NCBI GenBank assembly: GCA_014360565.1
Contig: JACIXH010000011.1
Location: 1 to 57,095, forward strand
From: Nocardia sp.
Lineage (GTDB): Bacteria; Actinomycetota; Actinomycetes; Mycobacteriales; Mycobacteriaceae
Length of the DNA stretch: 57,095 nucleotides
Direction of reading: 5' to 3'
Shown: piece by piece, positions 1-7,800 of the stretch
How positions within the stretch are numbered: position 1 is the stretch's first letter
Layout: each line of letters starts with the position of its first letter
Translations under genes and position numbers: made by a program
Notes under the pieces: model-generated
Database searches by the model: none
What the model was told of the DNA's origin: nothing
What the model saw: only the letters and a program-made list of their open reading frames with translations

Positions 1-69
1 GTCGCCTGTGGGGCTTCATGGGTCGGCCGACCGGCGACGTGTCGGCCGACCCCTCGTGACCTGCGTGGA

Positions 70-135
70 TCACATCTGACAGCACGAGGCCATCATCGAG
101 CACATCCAGTCGCACAACATCTTCATCGGGTTCAT
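70..135 (-). CDS. Met/Cys-rich 21-residue micropeptide, candidate copper binder
   Basis: This tiny ORF is below normal gene-calling size. Its ATG follows a near-perfect Shine-Dalgarno sequence (AAAGGAGGTGACC on the minus strand, complement of 141-153) at 5-7 nt spacing. The 21 residues include Met at 1, 4, 6, 11, 14, 15 and 21 and Cys at 8, 12, 18 and 19, with a single Trp at 10 and almost no other side chains of interest. Met and Cys are the usual Cu(I) ligands, and the gene lies next to a copper-island repressor. A second Met-rich mini-ORF with an equally strong ribosome site is at 19866-19946. A copper-binding or sensing role is inference. The peptide has no signal sequence and is too short for a known metallothionein. 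Confidence 0.6.
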   Translation of the reverse strand: MNPMKMLCDWMCSMMASCCQM

Positions 136-185
136 CGGTCGGTCACCTCCTTTCGATCGGTGGGGGCGTATCAGGCATCGGGCAC

Positions 186-208
186 CGGTGGTGGTACGTC
201 CACCACCG
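186..208. repeat. Perfect 9-bp inverted repeat in leader of the micropeptide gene
   Basis: Arms CGGTGGTGG and CCACCACCG flank the 5-nt loop TACGT. It sits between the 5' ends of the micropeptide (-) and blaI (+). It could be a stem-loop in the micropeptide mRNA leader, an operator for either divergent transcript, or a barrier between them. I see no CTAC-N11-GTAG box in 136-342, only an isolated half-site (CCTACGA near 253-259). Confidence 0.5.
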
Positions 209-342
209 CGCGGTGGGGGTCGCAGCTCGCCCGGCGATCGAAACAAATTCGTCCTACGATCGCGCCAGGCCTGTCGCGCGATGCTCGGCGCCGAGATGGT
301 CGCAGCCGTTCACCGCGGCACGGCCTGTAGAGGAGGTTTCGG

Positions 343-732
343 GTGGCGGGCGGTGGATTCGGCGAGCTGGAATCGGTGGTCATGGACACGGTGTGGTCGG
401 CTGCCGAGCCGGTCAGTGTTCGCCAGGTGCGTGAGGTGATCGCCGCCGGGCGTGAGATCGCCTACACCACGGTGATGACCACCATGGACAATCTGCACCG
501 CAAGGGCTGGCTCGACCGCGAACGCCGCGGCAAGGCCTACCTGTACTGGCCCACGGTAACCCGCGAGCAATACAGCGCCGGACTGATGCGCGCCGCGCTC
601 GCTGCGGGCGGACGGGCCGACGAAGTGCTGGCCCGATTCCTCGAAACGATGACCCCCGCGCAATCGCAGCGGTTGCGCGAGGCGCTGCGCCGACGTCGTC
701 GAGCAACCCACGATCCCGGTCACGTCGACTAG
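343..732 (+). CDS. blaI: BlaI/MecI/CopY-family transcriptional repressor
   Basis: A 129-aa winged-helix repressor of normal BlaI length. The GTG start is set by AGGAGG at 331-336, 6 nt upstream. Residues about 5-65 carry the family pattern: an N-terminal helix ending EXXVMDXVW, then a recognition stretch TYTTVMTTMDNL and the wing RKGWLXRERRGKAYLYWP. The C-terminal half is helical, as in dimerising BlaI proteins. The Cys cluster of enterococcal CopY (CxCxxxxCxC) is absent, so it probably does not bind copper directly. More likely it is cleaved by a partner M56 protease, such as the one at 5660-6604. I infer that it binds the CTAC-N11-GTAG boxes in this island. Its stop overlaps the convergent gene on the other strand by 4 bp. 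Confidence 0.9.
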   Translation: MAGGGFGELESVVMDTVWSAAEPVSVRQVREVIAAGREIAYTTVMTTMDNLHRKGWLDRERRGKAYLYWPTVTREQYSAGLMRAALAAGGRADEVLARFLETMTPAQSQRLREALRRRRRATHDPGHVD

Positions 733-1049
733 CGCGGCCCGGAGCAACCGCGAGGTGTGCAGTGGCCACCGTCGTCGGATGGGTCGTGACGCCCGGTGTC
801 GGCGCGATCGTGGCCGTGCCCGGCTGCGCCCCCATCGGTGCTGTGGCCGTTGTCGACGCGGCTGTTCCCGTGCCAGGCGGTACCCCGGCCGTCGTCGACG
901 CCTGCGGGTCGGCCGCTGGTCCCGGAGGCCGACGGCGGTGCAGCGGTTGCGGGGACGGTGGCCAGGAAGGTCGCTGCGGCGGCGATCGATGTCGCCGCCA
1001 GTAACCGGGCGAGAAGTCGATGTCGTGGGGGTTGGACGGAAGTGCTCAT
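729..1049 (-). CDS. Small secreted His-rich protein
   Basis: A 106-aa protein starting at an ATG with AAAGGA about 8 nt upstream. Residues 1-36 are a typical Sec signal (basic start, hydrophobic Ala/Leu core, PATAA-P cleavage region). The mature part is short, Gly/Asp-rich and low-complexity, with at least eight His residues, including GHGHD and HC motifs, and two Cys near the C-terminus. I recognise no domain. His-rich exported proteins next to copper genes often bind or buffer metal, but that is inference. It is divergent from the lpqS-cysK2 operon and shares the 1050-1489 region, including the box at 1236-1254. A longer start at 1199 is open but has no signal-like N-terminus. Confidence 0.65.
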   Translation of the reverse strand: MSTSVQPPRHRLLARLLAATSIAAAATFLATVPATAAPPSASGTSGRPAGVDDGRGTAWHGNSRVDNGHSTDGGAAGHGHDRADTGRHDPSDDGGHCTPRGCSGPR

Positions 1050-1235
1050 GGTGGTGGTTCCTTTCATCGGTGCCGGTGCGGTTTGCCGCCCAGTGGGCGG
1101 GGGATAGCCACGATCCGACGAACGGTCGGCGATGGTCACGTGCTCGTCACCGGGGTATGTCGCGGATGTGACGCCTGTAGGGCGGCGGTGGCCCGACACG
1201 CCGAGGCGTGCGCCTGATCACACAACATAAACTAT

Positions 1236-1254
1236 TTACGTACCGAGATAGTAG
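1236..1254. promoter_or_regulatory. BlaI-type operator box (TTAC-N11-GTAG)
   Basis: Reads TTAC-N11-GTAG, one base off the CTAC-N11-GTAG pattern shared by about nine island sites. On the minus strand it aligns over more than 10 consecutive bases (ATCTACTATCT) with the boxes at 6816 and 18930. It lies between the divergent His-rich gene (start 1049) and the lpqS operon (start 1490). It is the only regulatory palindrome I see in this 440-bp gap; no CsoR-type ATACCC/GGGTAT site is present. Known M. tuberculosis lpqS is under RicR, so the control appears to differ here. Confidence 0.7.
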
Positions 1255-1262
1255 ATTGATCA

Positions 1263-1310
1263 TCGTGGTTGTCAACCACCCCCTCCAACGCAGGGGGCTC
1301 GACACCACGA
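1263..1310 (+). promoter_or_regulatory. Segmented stem-loop in the leader of the lpqS-cysK2 operon
   Basis: Three nested arms pair in register: TCGTGG with CCACGA, GTC with GAC, and CCCCCT with AGGGGG around a 7-nt loop. It starts 9 nt after the box at 1236-1254. A second near-palindrome follows at 1366-1384 (CACGCGGAG/CTCCGCGTG). Between them an AGGAGG at 1340-1345 precedes a TTG at 1352 that is in frame with the downstream gene. The leader could therefore hold an attenuator, or the operon could have an upstream start. Function unproven. Confidence 0.4.
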
Positions 1311-1489
1311 GAAATGTTGGTACCCAGCGCGATCGAGCTAGGAGGTGGAGTTTGCGCAGCATGACCACGCGGAGGCTCCGCGTGCCGATCTACGACACGG
1401 AGCCGGGTGCGCGATCGCATCGCAGCTCAACCGACTGGACGCGCCCGCCATTGCGCGCGTCGTTATATATTCGTTACCATCGCGGCACC

Positions 1490-1903
1490 GTGAAAACTTT
1501 CGGTCGGATGCGCAGGGGTAGCTGGTTGGCAGTTCTGCTGCTGGCCGCTCTGGTGATCGCTCCTGCCGCCGATTGCCTGCTCTTCCAGGGCCACACCGGC
1601 CCGCAGGGCCATCACTCCATCACCGCCGCCGCGCCCGAGGCCGACCACGACCACGACCACGCCATCAATGACGCGCCGCAGCAGTGCGTCGCGCACGCCG
1701 TGCACTGCCCGGACAAGGCGCTGCCTGCGGGCATCGTGTCGCTGACATCGGCCGCGCTGGTTCTCGCCGCTCTCACCGCGGCAGTGTGGGCACCGGCATC
1801 GACACCAGGCTCGCTCGCTGGGGGTATTCGAGGTCCACCTGCTGCGCCGCGCTCGCCGGGCGGGCGCACCGTTCTGACTCTGTACTGCATTTCCCGACGC
1901 TGA
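1490..1903 (+). CDS. lpqS: LpqS-like copper-operon membrane or secreted protein
   Basis: A 137-aa protein with a hydrophobic N-terminal segment (about residues 10-26), a His/Asp-rich stretch (HDHDH) and CVAHAVHC in the middle, a second hydrophobic segment, and a C-terminus reading RGPPAAP...LTLYCISRR. From memory, M. tuberculosis LpqS ends in a closely similar RGPPAA...LTRFCLARR motif and also precedes cysK2 and an MFS gene, so both sequence and context support the call. GTG 1490 is chosen because it begins directly before the signal-like segment; ATG 1508 is also possible. The frame is open back to a TTG at 1352 with a strong AGGAGG. Likely role is envelope copper handling; the mechanism is unknown even in mycobacteria. 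Confidence 0.7.
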   Translation: MKTFGRMRRGSWLAVLLLAALVIAPAADCLLFQGHTGPQGHHSITAAAPEADHDHDHAINDAPQQCVAHAVHCPDKALPAGIVSLTSAALVLAALTAAVWAPASTPGSLAGGIRGPPAAPRSPGGRTVLTLYCISRR

Positions 1904-2006
1904 CCGGTCAGCGCCAGGCCGACCCAGTCGTGTCGGCCGGTGCTCGCTGCCCACCGTCGTGGCGTACCGCGCAAGCGGGCGCCTGTGCAGAGAAGAGACA
2001 GCTACC

Positions 2007-3131
2007 GTGAACACCACCCTCCCCACTGCCGAATTCGGTCACACCCGTCGTATGCTCGGCGCACCCGACGCCGCCGACGCCCCCCGGGGCCTGGTCGGCA
2101 ACACCCCTGTGCTGTGGATCGGGGAGCCTCTGGCCGCCGCCGATCGTGGATTCTGGGCCAAGCTGGAAGGATTCAATCCCGGCGGGATGAAAGACCGGCC
2201 CGCTCTGCACATGGTGCACAAGGCGCGCGAACGCGGCGACCTGGCACCCGGCGCGCGCATCGTCGAATCGACCAGCGGCACCCTGGGCCTGGGACTGGCG
2301 CTGGCCGGGATGGTCTACCAGCACCCGGTGACCGTCGTTACCGACCCTGGGCTGGAACCGATCGTCGCGCAGATGTTGGCCGCCTACGGCGCCACCGTGG
2401 ACCTGGTCACCGAGCCCCATCCTGTCGGCGGCTGGCAGCAGGCTCGTCGTGAGCGCGTCGCCCAGCTGCTGGCCGCCGAGGACGATGCCTGGTGCCCGGA
2501 TCAGTACAGCAACCCCGACAATGTCGATGGCTACGAGTCTCTTGCCTTGGAACTGATCGAGCAGCTCGGCACCGTCGATGTCCTGGTCTGCGCGGTCGGC
2601 ACCGGCGGACACTCCGCCGGTGTGGCACGGGTCCTGCGCCGCTACAACCCGGACATGAAACTGGTCGGTGTCGACACGATCTCCTCGACGATCTTCGGCC
2701 AACCGGCCGGGCCGCGGCTGATGCGCGGCCTGGGTTCGAGCATCTACCCCGCCAACGTCGACTACGAGGCCTTCGACGAAGTCCACTGGGTCGCCCCCGC
2801 CGAATCAGTGTGGGCATGCCGCGCTTTGGCCGCCACGCACCACGCGACCGGTGGATGGAGTGTGGGCGCGGTCGCGCTGGTTGCCGGGTGGGCCGCCCGC
2901 GTCGCCGCGCCGGGGACCCGGATCGCGGCGGTGTTCCCTGATGGGCCCCACCGCTACTTCGACACCATCTACAACGACGCCTACTGCGCGCAGCACGGGC
3001 TGCTCGACACCGCCGCACCGGTGGCGCCCGAGGCGATCGAGCACCCGGGAGACCGGGTCGTGCAGCGATGGACCCGCTGCACCACGGTCGTTTCGCCGAC
3101 AGCTCTGAGAGAAGGGCAGCTCGCCTCATGA
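2007..3131 (+). CDS. cysK2: CysK2-like PLP-dependent S-sulfocysteine/cysteine synthase
   Basis: A 374-aa fold-type II PLP enzyme. The PLP lysine is in NPGGMKDRP (about Lys62), and the glycine loop VGTGGHSAG that holds the PLP phosphate is near residue 200. The substrate loop reads STSGTLG rather than the STSGNTG of CysK, as I recall for M. tuberculosis CysK2 (372 aa). That enzyme uses O-phospho-L-serine with thiosulfate or sulfide. The order lpqS-cysK2-MFS matches that copper-responsive operon. The GTG start has a weak AGAAGAGA upstream. Its stop overlaps the next start (ATGA), so translation is coupled. Likely product is S-sulfocysteine or cysteine for thiol supply under copper stress. Substrate assignment is by homology only. 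Confidence 0.8.
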   Translation: MNTTLPTAEFGHTRRMLGAPDAADAPRGLVGNTPVLWIGEPLAAADRGFWAKLEGFNPGGMKDRPALHMVHKARERGDLAPGARIVESTSGTLGLGLALAGMVYQHPVTVVTDPGLEPIVAQMLAAYGATVDLVTEPHPVGGWQQARRERVAQLLAAEDDAWCPDQYSNPDNVDGYESLALELIEQLGTVDVLVCAVGTGGHSAGVARVLRRYNPDMKLVGVDTISSTIFGQPAGPRLMRGLGSSIYPANVDYEAFDEVHWVAPAESVWACRALAATHHATGGWSVGAVALVAGWAARVAAPGTRIAAVFPDGPHRYFDTIYNDAYCAQHGLLDTAAPVAPEAIEHPGDRVVQRWTRCTTVVSPTALREGQLAS

Positions 3132-4765
3132 CAGTGGTCGCCAAATTCCGCAGCTTCGACCTGCCCGCGCGGCTGCTGATGATCAACCAGTTCGGCATCA
3201 ACCTCGGCTTCTACATGCTGATGCCGTTTCTGGCCGGTTACCTGGCCGGTCCGTTGGGGCTGGCGGCGTGGGCGGTCGGTCTGGTGCTGGGTGTGCGCAA
3301 CTTCTCCCAGCAGGGCATGTTCCTCATCGGCGGTACCCTGGCTGACCGGCTCGGGTACAAACCGTTGATCGTGGCCGGCTGTTTGCTGCGCACCGGCGGT
3401 TTCGCGCTGCTGGTCTTCGCTGATTCGCTGCCCGCGGTGCTGATCGCCTCCGCGGCGACCGGCTTCGCCGGTGCCTTGTTCAACCCTGCGGTGCGCGCCT
3501 ATCTCGCCGCCGACACCGGCGAGCGTCGCGTCGAAGCCTTCGCGGTGTTCAACATGTTCTACCAGGCAGGGATTCTGGCCGGTCCGCTCGTCGGGCTGGC
3601 CTTGATGGCGGTCGATTTCCGCGTCACCGCCGGTGTCGCTGCGGCAGTGTTCGCCGCCTTGACCATCGCCCAGCTGTTCGCCCTACCCGCCCGGCGCGGT
3701 GAGGCCCCTGCCGAGAAGACCTCGGTGCTCGATGACTGGCGGCGGGTCATCTCCAACCGGCGTTTCCTGGCGTTCTCGGTGGCGATGATCGGCTCCTACG
3801 TCTTGTCGTTCCAGGTCTATCTGGCCTTGCCGCTACAGGCGGAATTCATCGCCGGGGCCCGGTCACAAACCCTGGTCTCGGCACTGTTCGTGGTCTCCGG
3901 TGTCGTCGCCGTCGCCGGGCAGCTCCGCATCACCGCCTGGTTGCGTGCCCGCTGGGGGCCCGGCAAGAGCCTGGTCGCCGGAATGGCGGTGCTCGCCGCG
4001 GCGTTCATTCCGCTGATCGTCGTGCCCACACCGAGTCTCTTCGGCACCGTGGCCGCGGTGACCGCGCTCCTGGTAACGACCACACTGCTCGCGATCGGCA
4101 CCGCGGCGGTGTTCCCGTTCGAGATGGACACCGTGGTGTCGCTGTCGGGAAACAAGCTGGTCGCCACCCATTACGGCTTCTACAACACCGTCGTCGGCGT
4201 CGGAATCCTGATCGGCAACCTCGCCACCGGCACCCTCGTCGGTGCCGCCCGCGACGCCGGACTGGACTGGCTCGTCTGGGCGGGGTTGACCGCGATCGGC
4301 GTCCTCGCCGCCTACGCGTTGTTGCGACTGGAACGCACCGACCGCGCCACCACCGCACCCGAGCAACACGTCACCGGACGTCATCGTCTGCCCAGCGGAC
4401 GTCATCGGCCCACCGAACCCGCGTTCGCGGGCGCGGATACGGTGACCACACCATTGCGCCGACGTACCGGATATCGCGCCGAACCGGTGAAACCGCGAAG
4501 AGCATCGACCGAGCCCCGACCCGCGCCGGAGTCCGCCCAACACACCTACCGCCGCCAACCCCCGCCGCCCCGGCTGCGACAGCCGGCAGAGGACCGCCTC
4601 GGTCCCGCGCCTCGTATCCCGACCGGCGCGCCACCACCGTGGCCGGGCTCGGAACCCGACCGGCGCCCACATCGCCGGGTTCCACCTCCCACACCACGCA
4701 CCCACCCCTCTGCCGAGGACCGGCGCTCGCGTTATCCCGCCGCCGGACCGGAAACCAGGCGGTGA
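3128..4765 (+). CDS. MFS transporter with long Pro/Arg-rich cytoplasmic tail (Rv0849-like)
   Basis: A 545-aa protein. Residues 1-425 form a 12-helix major facilitator. The conserved loop 2-3 signature is present as [12 protein letters not shown] after helix 2, and the central loop near residue 200 is short and charged. It sits directly after cysK2 with ATGA overlap, as in the mycobacterial lpqS-cysK2-Rv0849 operon, so it may export the CysK2 product or a copper ligand. The last ~120 residues are unusual: low-complexity, rich in Pro, Arg and Thr, and unlike a transporter. The tail is either an acquired disordered extension or the read-through of a decayed 3' region. Substrate unknown. Confidence 0.75.
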   Translation: MTVVAKFRSFDLPARLLMINQFGINLGFYMLMPFLAGYLAGPLGLAAWAVGLVLGVRNFSQQGMFLIGGTLADRLGYKPLIVAGCLLRTGGFALLVFADSLPAVLIASAATGFAGALFNPAVRAYLAADTGERRVEAFAVFNMFYQAGILAGPLVGLALMAVDFRVTAGVAAAVFAALTIAQLFALPARRGEAPAEKTSVLDDWRRVISNRRFLAFSVAMIGSYVLSFQVYLALPLQAEFIAGARSQTLVSALFVVSGVVAVAGQLRITAWLRARWGPGKSLVAGMAVLAAAFIPLIVVPTPSLFGTVAAVTALLVTTTLLAIGTAAVFPFEMDTVVSLSGNKLVATHYGFYNTVVGVGILIGNLATGTLVGAARDAGLDWLVWAGLTAIGVLAAYALLRLERTDRATTAPEQHVTGRHRLPSGRHRPTEPAFAGADTVTTPLRRRTGYRAEPVKPRRASTEPRPAPESAQHTYRRQPPPPRLRQPAEDRLGPAPRIPTGAPPPWPGSEPDRRPHRRVPPPTPRTHPSAEDRRSRYPAAGPETRR

Positions 4766-4873
4766 GGCCCGCCTGGTTGCACAGCCAGGCTGGTGATGAC
4801 GTCGAGCGCCGGGGCCCTCCCACAGGGTCCCGGCATCCGACCGTTAGTCACCACCCACTCAAGGACACATGAA

Positions 4874-5545
4874 ATGACTTCAGTTCTGCGGCGCCTCGCC
4901 GTGACCCTCGGCGCCGCTGCGGCCGCTACCGCGCTGGCCGGCGGTGTCGCCTCGGCGCACTTGGGCGTCGAGGCCCCTGGCGCCAAGCAAAAGGCCTCAG
5001 TGGTTCTCACCTTCCGCATCTCCAACGAATCCGAAGAAGCCTCGACCACCGCGCTGACCGTCGAACTGCCCGGCCTGAAAACCGCGCGCACCGAACCGAT
5101 GCCCGGGTGGACCGCGACAGTGAACAGGGACGCGGCCAAGATGGCGACCTCCGTCACCTGGACCGCGGAACCCGGATCCGGTGTCGGCCCGGGACAGTTC
5201 CAGCGTTTCGATCTCTACGCCGGGCCGCTGCCCACCCAGGACACGGTCTCCTTCCGTGCTGTGCAGACTTACAGCGACGGCAAGGTCGTCACATGGGACC
5301 AGCCCAGCGCCGAGGGTGCACCCGAACCGGAGTTCCCGCTGCCGGTCCTGGCGCTGTCGGCCGCTCCCGAGGGTGACGGACACTCCCACGCCGCCGGTCC
5401 CGCGGCGGCCCAGGGTGGGCACGATTCCGAGACCGGCACCGATTCGGCGACCCGCTGGATGGCTGTCGGCGGGGTGGGCCTGGCCGTGATCGCCGCGGCC
5501 GCGGCTGTGGCAGCACTGGCGCGCACCCGCCGCGCGTCTCGCTAG
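4874..5545 (+). CDS. YcnI family (DUF1775) periplasmic copper-binding protein
   Basis: A 223-aa protein with a Sec signal (residues 1-29, cleavage after GVASA). The mature protein therefore begins with His (HLGVEAPG), as needed for the mono-histidine Cu(II) site known in YcnI. A DUF1775 beta-sandwich follows with FRISNESE, ELPG and VNRDAAKMATSVTWT segments. After a His/Gly-rich linker (GHSHAAG...GGHDSE), one C-terminal helix plus an RTRR stop-transfer tail anchors it. It follows the lpqS-cysK2-MFS operon by 108 nt and ends before a strong terminator. It probably binds or hands over extracytoplasmic copper. The ATG start is chosen over an upstream in-frame start because the signal begins here. 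Confidence 0.88.
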   Translation: MTSVLRRLAVTLGAAAAATALAGGVASAHLGVEAPGAKQKASVVLTFRISNESEEASTTALTVELPGLKTARTEPMPGWTATVNRDAAKMATSVTWTAEPGSGVGPGQFQRFDLYAGPLPTQDTVSFRAVQTYSDGKVVTWDQPSAEGAPEPEFPLPVLALSAAPEGDGHSHAAGPAAAQGGHDSETGTDSATRWMAVGGVGLAVIAAAAAVAALARTRRASR

Positions 5546-5555
5546 TCACCGCTTC

Positions 5556-5601
5556 ACCAGTGGGTGCCGGGTGCGGTTGTCCGCACCCGGCACCCACTGG
5601 T
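5556..5601. terminator. Strong bidirectional intrinsic-type terminator
   Basis: A perfect 21-bp inverted repeat (5556-5576 with 5581-5601) closes a 4-nt TTGT loop. It lies between the convergent ends of the YcnI gene (+) and the M56 protease gene (-), so it can stop transcription both ways. No U-tract follows, as is common in actinobacteria. Confidence 0.85.
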
Positions 5602-5659
5602 CCTGTCAGGGCGAGCGCGCGGCGCTGTTCCGGAGACCCCTCGAGGCAGAAACAGCGGG

Positions 5660-6604
5660 TCAGCCGCCCAGGGCGCAGACGCCGATCCCACCTGCGGCGG
5701 CCAGGGTCGCGATCATCGGTCCCAACACGACCGCGGCGATAGCGGCCGAGGCGGCGAAACGATTCATCCTGGTGAGTACCGGTGGCTCGGCGAGTCGGCG
5801 GACCCGATCGGCCAGGCCTACTTCCGTGGCCGCGACGGGGGCCTTGCCGGGAGAGTCGGCCAGTGTCAGCAGTGCCTCACACACGGTGATGGGCCCATAG
5901 ATGTCGGCGGCGGCGTCATCGGCGATCATCTCGACCAGGCGCCCCACCTGGGCGGCGCCGGTGACGAACAACTCGACCCGGAACACCGAGGCGAACGCTC
6001 GTGTGAAGGCGAGCAGCAGATGATGGCGTCCGTTCAGGTGGGCGCGCTCGTGGGCCATGACCGCGCCCAGTTGCTCGTCGTCGAGAGTTGCCACGATGCC
6101 CTGGGTCAACACGATCGTGTGCGGGTTCCCGGCCACCGAATACGCCGCCGGTTCGGGATGATCGAGCACCACCGCGTCATGTCGGTCATGAGGGCGACCG
6201 ACCATCCGGGCCGCTTGCGCATGCTGGTGTGTCACAGAGCGCGCCCGGAGCAGCGAACCGCACAACCGCCACACCGCAACTGCGGCCGCGATCACCGCCA
6301 GCCCCGCCAGTGCCCACAATCCGACCTGCACAGCGGCTCCGTAGATGCCGCTCGCGGCGTCGTGGAGCTGTCGGAAACAGCGTCCGAGATCCAGATGCTG
6401 ATCAGCGAGCAGATCACGAACGACATCGACGCCGAGGAACACCATCGCGACCGCCCCGGACAGCAGTGCCGACACCATAGCGCTGACCCAGGCCACCAGC
6501 CCCAAGCGTGGATGTTGCCCGTCACCGGCCGTCCGCAGCAACAGCGGCGGCGCCAGCACCACTACGACCACGATGTAAGCCAGTAGGCACAGCGCCACAC
6601 TCAT
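5660..6604 (-). CDS. M56 family (BlaR1/MecR1-like) membrane metalloprotease
   Basis: A 314-aa integral membrane protease. The zinc motif is HERAH (HExxH) in the central cytoplasmic part, followed by a downstream Glu/Asp-rich EMIADDAAADIYG region that would supply the third ligand. At least four hydrophobic helices are visible: two N-terminal, one near residue 100, and one or two C-terminal. There is no penicillin-binding sensor domain, as in mycobacterial M56 partners of BlaI. The ATG at 6604 has GGGGGA upstream; an in-frame extension to 6730 reads as non-membrane sequence and is rejected. Unlike most blaI-M56 pairs it is 5 kb from blaI, with the copper operon between. It probably cleaves BlaI on copper or envelope stress (inference). 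Confidence 0.85.
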   Translation of the reverse strand: MSVALCLLAYIVVVVVLAPPLLLRTAGDGQHPRLGLVAWVSAMVSALLSGAVAMVFLGVDVVRDLLADQHLDLGRCFRQLHDAASGIYGAAVQVGLWALAGLAVIAAAVAVWRLCGSLLRARSVTHQHAQAARMVGRPHDRHDAVVLDHPEPAAYSVAGNPHTIVLTQGIVATLDDEQLGAVMAHERAHLNGRHHLLLAFTRAFASVFRVELFVTGAAQVGRLVEMIADDAAADIYGPITVCEALLTLADSPGKAPVAATEVGLADRVRRLAEPPVLTRMNRFAASAAIAAVVLGPMIATLAAAGGIGVCALGG

Positions 6605-6815
6605 GACATCCCCCGCAGCGCCTGGACGCCGACGATCGCGGCCGTACGCACAGACGTCGATGGCACCGATTGGCTCCTCTGCCGGATCGAGATACGGGCG
6701 TTGCACACAGTATTTGCAGCCTGCCGCCATACTATCGGCAGCCGAAGGCGCCGACTGATTCCGCCGCCGAGGCGCCAGTCATGAACACCGGCCGGGCAGT
6801 TGCATTCCGCTACAT

Positions 6816-6834
6816 CTACTATCTACTGACGTAG
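6816..6834. promoter_or_regulatory. BlaI-type operator box (CTAC-N11-GTAG)
   Basis: Exact match to CTAC-N11-GTAG. An internal perfect repeat ATCTAC-TGAC-GTAGAT is also present. The right half-site overlaps a likely -10 element (TAGATT, 6832-6837) for a rightward transcript that would start at about 6841. A leftward promoter for the M56 gene (start 6604) is possible from the same box. Confidence 0.75.
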
Positions 6835-6837
6835 ATT

Positions 6838-6976
6838 GTGCTTGCGCCGGTCTCGGCGCGGGCGCCCCTAAGAGCTGGAGTGTTGGCCACGGCCGTGGCG
6901 CGTGATCCCCTCATCTCGCGCGCTCGGTCAGGCCATCGAGAGTGGGGGCGACGGCTCGTGGCGTCGTCTCCACTCT
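6838..6976 (+). ncRNA. Candidate structured ncRNA, copy 1 of 3
   Basis: Starts CTTGCG just after the operator at 6816. It contains a GCGCC/GGCGC stem, the 12-bp palindrome CCACGGCCGTGG (6887-6898), and a stem-loop GCGCGTGA (6898-6905) / TCGCGCGC (6916-6923) around loop TCCCCTCATC. It ends in a 13-bp stem (6941-6953 / 6962-6974, two G-U pairs) with loop GCTCGTGG. The order, the loop and the GTGGGG(G)CGACG final stem recur in copies 2 and 3, while the stem bases differ but still pair. A reading frame crosses it but breaks against copy 2 by a 1-nt indel, which argues for RNA rather than protein. I see no gene from 6977 to 7224. Function unknown; a C-rich loop could pair with ribosome-binding sites. 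Confidence 0.55.
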
Positions 6977-7224
6977 TGGTTACTCGCGCCGCGATTTCGC
7001 TCGCGTTCGCGGGCGGGGTGGGCGCCCGGGTCGTAGTCGCCACCCGAACCCAATGCCGCGCTGATCTACACATGGCGCCGCTTGTGGAGGCAAGCGCGAC
7101 ACCCAGCCTTGTGCACGAGAGCCCGAGGGCCATTGCGCCGTCGATCGGTGCCATGTCCATCTGGTTAAAGACTGCGCGGCGAGAGACTGCGCGCTTACCC
7201 GCGTTGGGCGGCCCTGGCTCCCGA

Positions 7225-7659
7225 TCAGCTCACGGCAATTTCGGTGCTCATGCCGAGTTCCCGATGGTTTCCGACCGAGCACCACAGTGTGTAAGAACCA
7301 GGCTCCAGGTTTACGGTCAGCTCGCTCGAGCCGCCGCTTTCTATCCGCGATGTGCGCTGTGATTCCACGCCTGGACCCAGGATCACAAGATCATGAGAGA
7401 CCGAACCGGAGTTCTCGACGACGAACGTGTACGTTCCCGGTGTCAACCGAGAGTTAGGCACGTTTATCGCGAATTCGGTCTCACTGACTTCAATCCGTGT
7501 CGAATCGACCGCGTCGGATGTGATGACGGATTCTTGAGCAGTTGCCGGGCCGTCCGTATCCACGCCCTCAGAGCTACATGCCGACAGTGCCAGCGCTGGC
7601 AGCACGGCGAGGACCGCGTACAACTGCCGTTTCGTCCACCAGCCTCGTCCCGAAGCCAT
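7225..7659 (-). CDS. Cupredoxin-fold lipoprotein
   Basis: A 144-aa protein. ATG 7659 is chosen for its AGGAG Shine-Dalgarno. Residues 1-30 are a lipoprotein signal ending in lipobox ALSAC. The mature part is a single cupredoxin domain with all type-1 copper ligands visible: His in SVSHDLV, then Cys in LWCSVGNH, His four residues later, and Met shortly after in GM. It should sit on the outer face of the membrane and bind or oxidise copper. It is transcribed away from the ncRNA copy 2 and DUF2752 region. A box at 7782-7800 and an inverted repeat at 7694-7714 lie upstream. It could be a small blue copper carrier or buffer. Confidence 0.85.
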   Translation of the reverse strand: MASGRGWWTKRQLYAVLAVLPALALSACSSEGVDTDGPATAQESVITSDAVDSTRIEVSETEFAINVPNSRLTPGTYTFVVENSGSVSHDLVILGPGVESQRTSRIESGGSSELTVNLEPGSYTLWCSVGNHRELGMSTEIAVS

Positions 7660-7693
7660 GGCGATCTCCTGATCTCCGATGTAGACCAAGCTC

Positions 7694-7714
7694 CTATCCA
7701 ATCTCATAGGATAG
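7694..7714. promoter_or_regulatory. Inverted repeat upstream of cupredoxin gene
   Basis: Arms CTATCC (7694-7699) and GGATAG (7709-7714) are 9 nt apart, 35-55 bp upstream of the cupredoxin start. It is not the CTAC-N11-GTAG pattern and not a CsoR site. It may be a separate operator or contain the -10 element on the minus strand (reads TATCCTATGAG). Confidence 0.35.
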
Positions 7715-7781
7715 TCCCTGAGCCCGGCATGAATCTACGCCTCGAAGGCTGTTGCATTCTTCGACAGCGCTGGCTAGCGTT

Positions 7782-7800
7782 CTACTGAGGCGGATAGTAC
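7782..7800. promoter_or_regulatory. Degenerate BlaI-type operator box (CTAC-N11-GTAC)
   Basis: One base off CTAC-N11-GTAG. It aligns base for base with the box at 6816 relative to the downstream ncRNA (both followed by CTTG[C/T]GCCG). A likely rightward -10 (GATAGT, 7793-7798) overlaps its right half. It could also act on the cupredoxin gene to the left. Confidence 0.6.

Noticed and set aside
240-262. Autoregulatory BlaI-type box before blaI
   Set aside because: Only one half-site (CCTACGA) is visible; the partner GTAG is not at the right distance.
6838-7362. Plus-strand open frame across ncRNA copy 1
   Set aside because: It overlaps the cupredoxin gene, has no ribosome site, and fails against copy 2 by a 1-nt indel. 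The stem-loops explain the sequence better.
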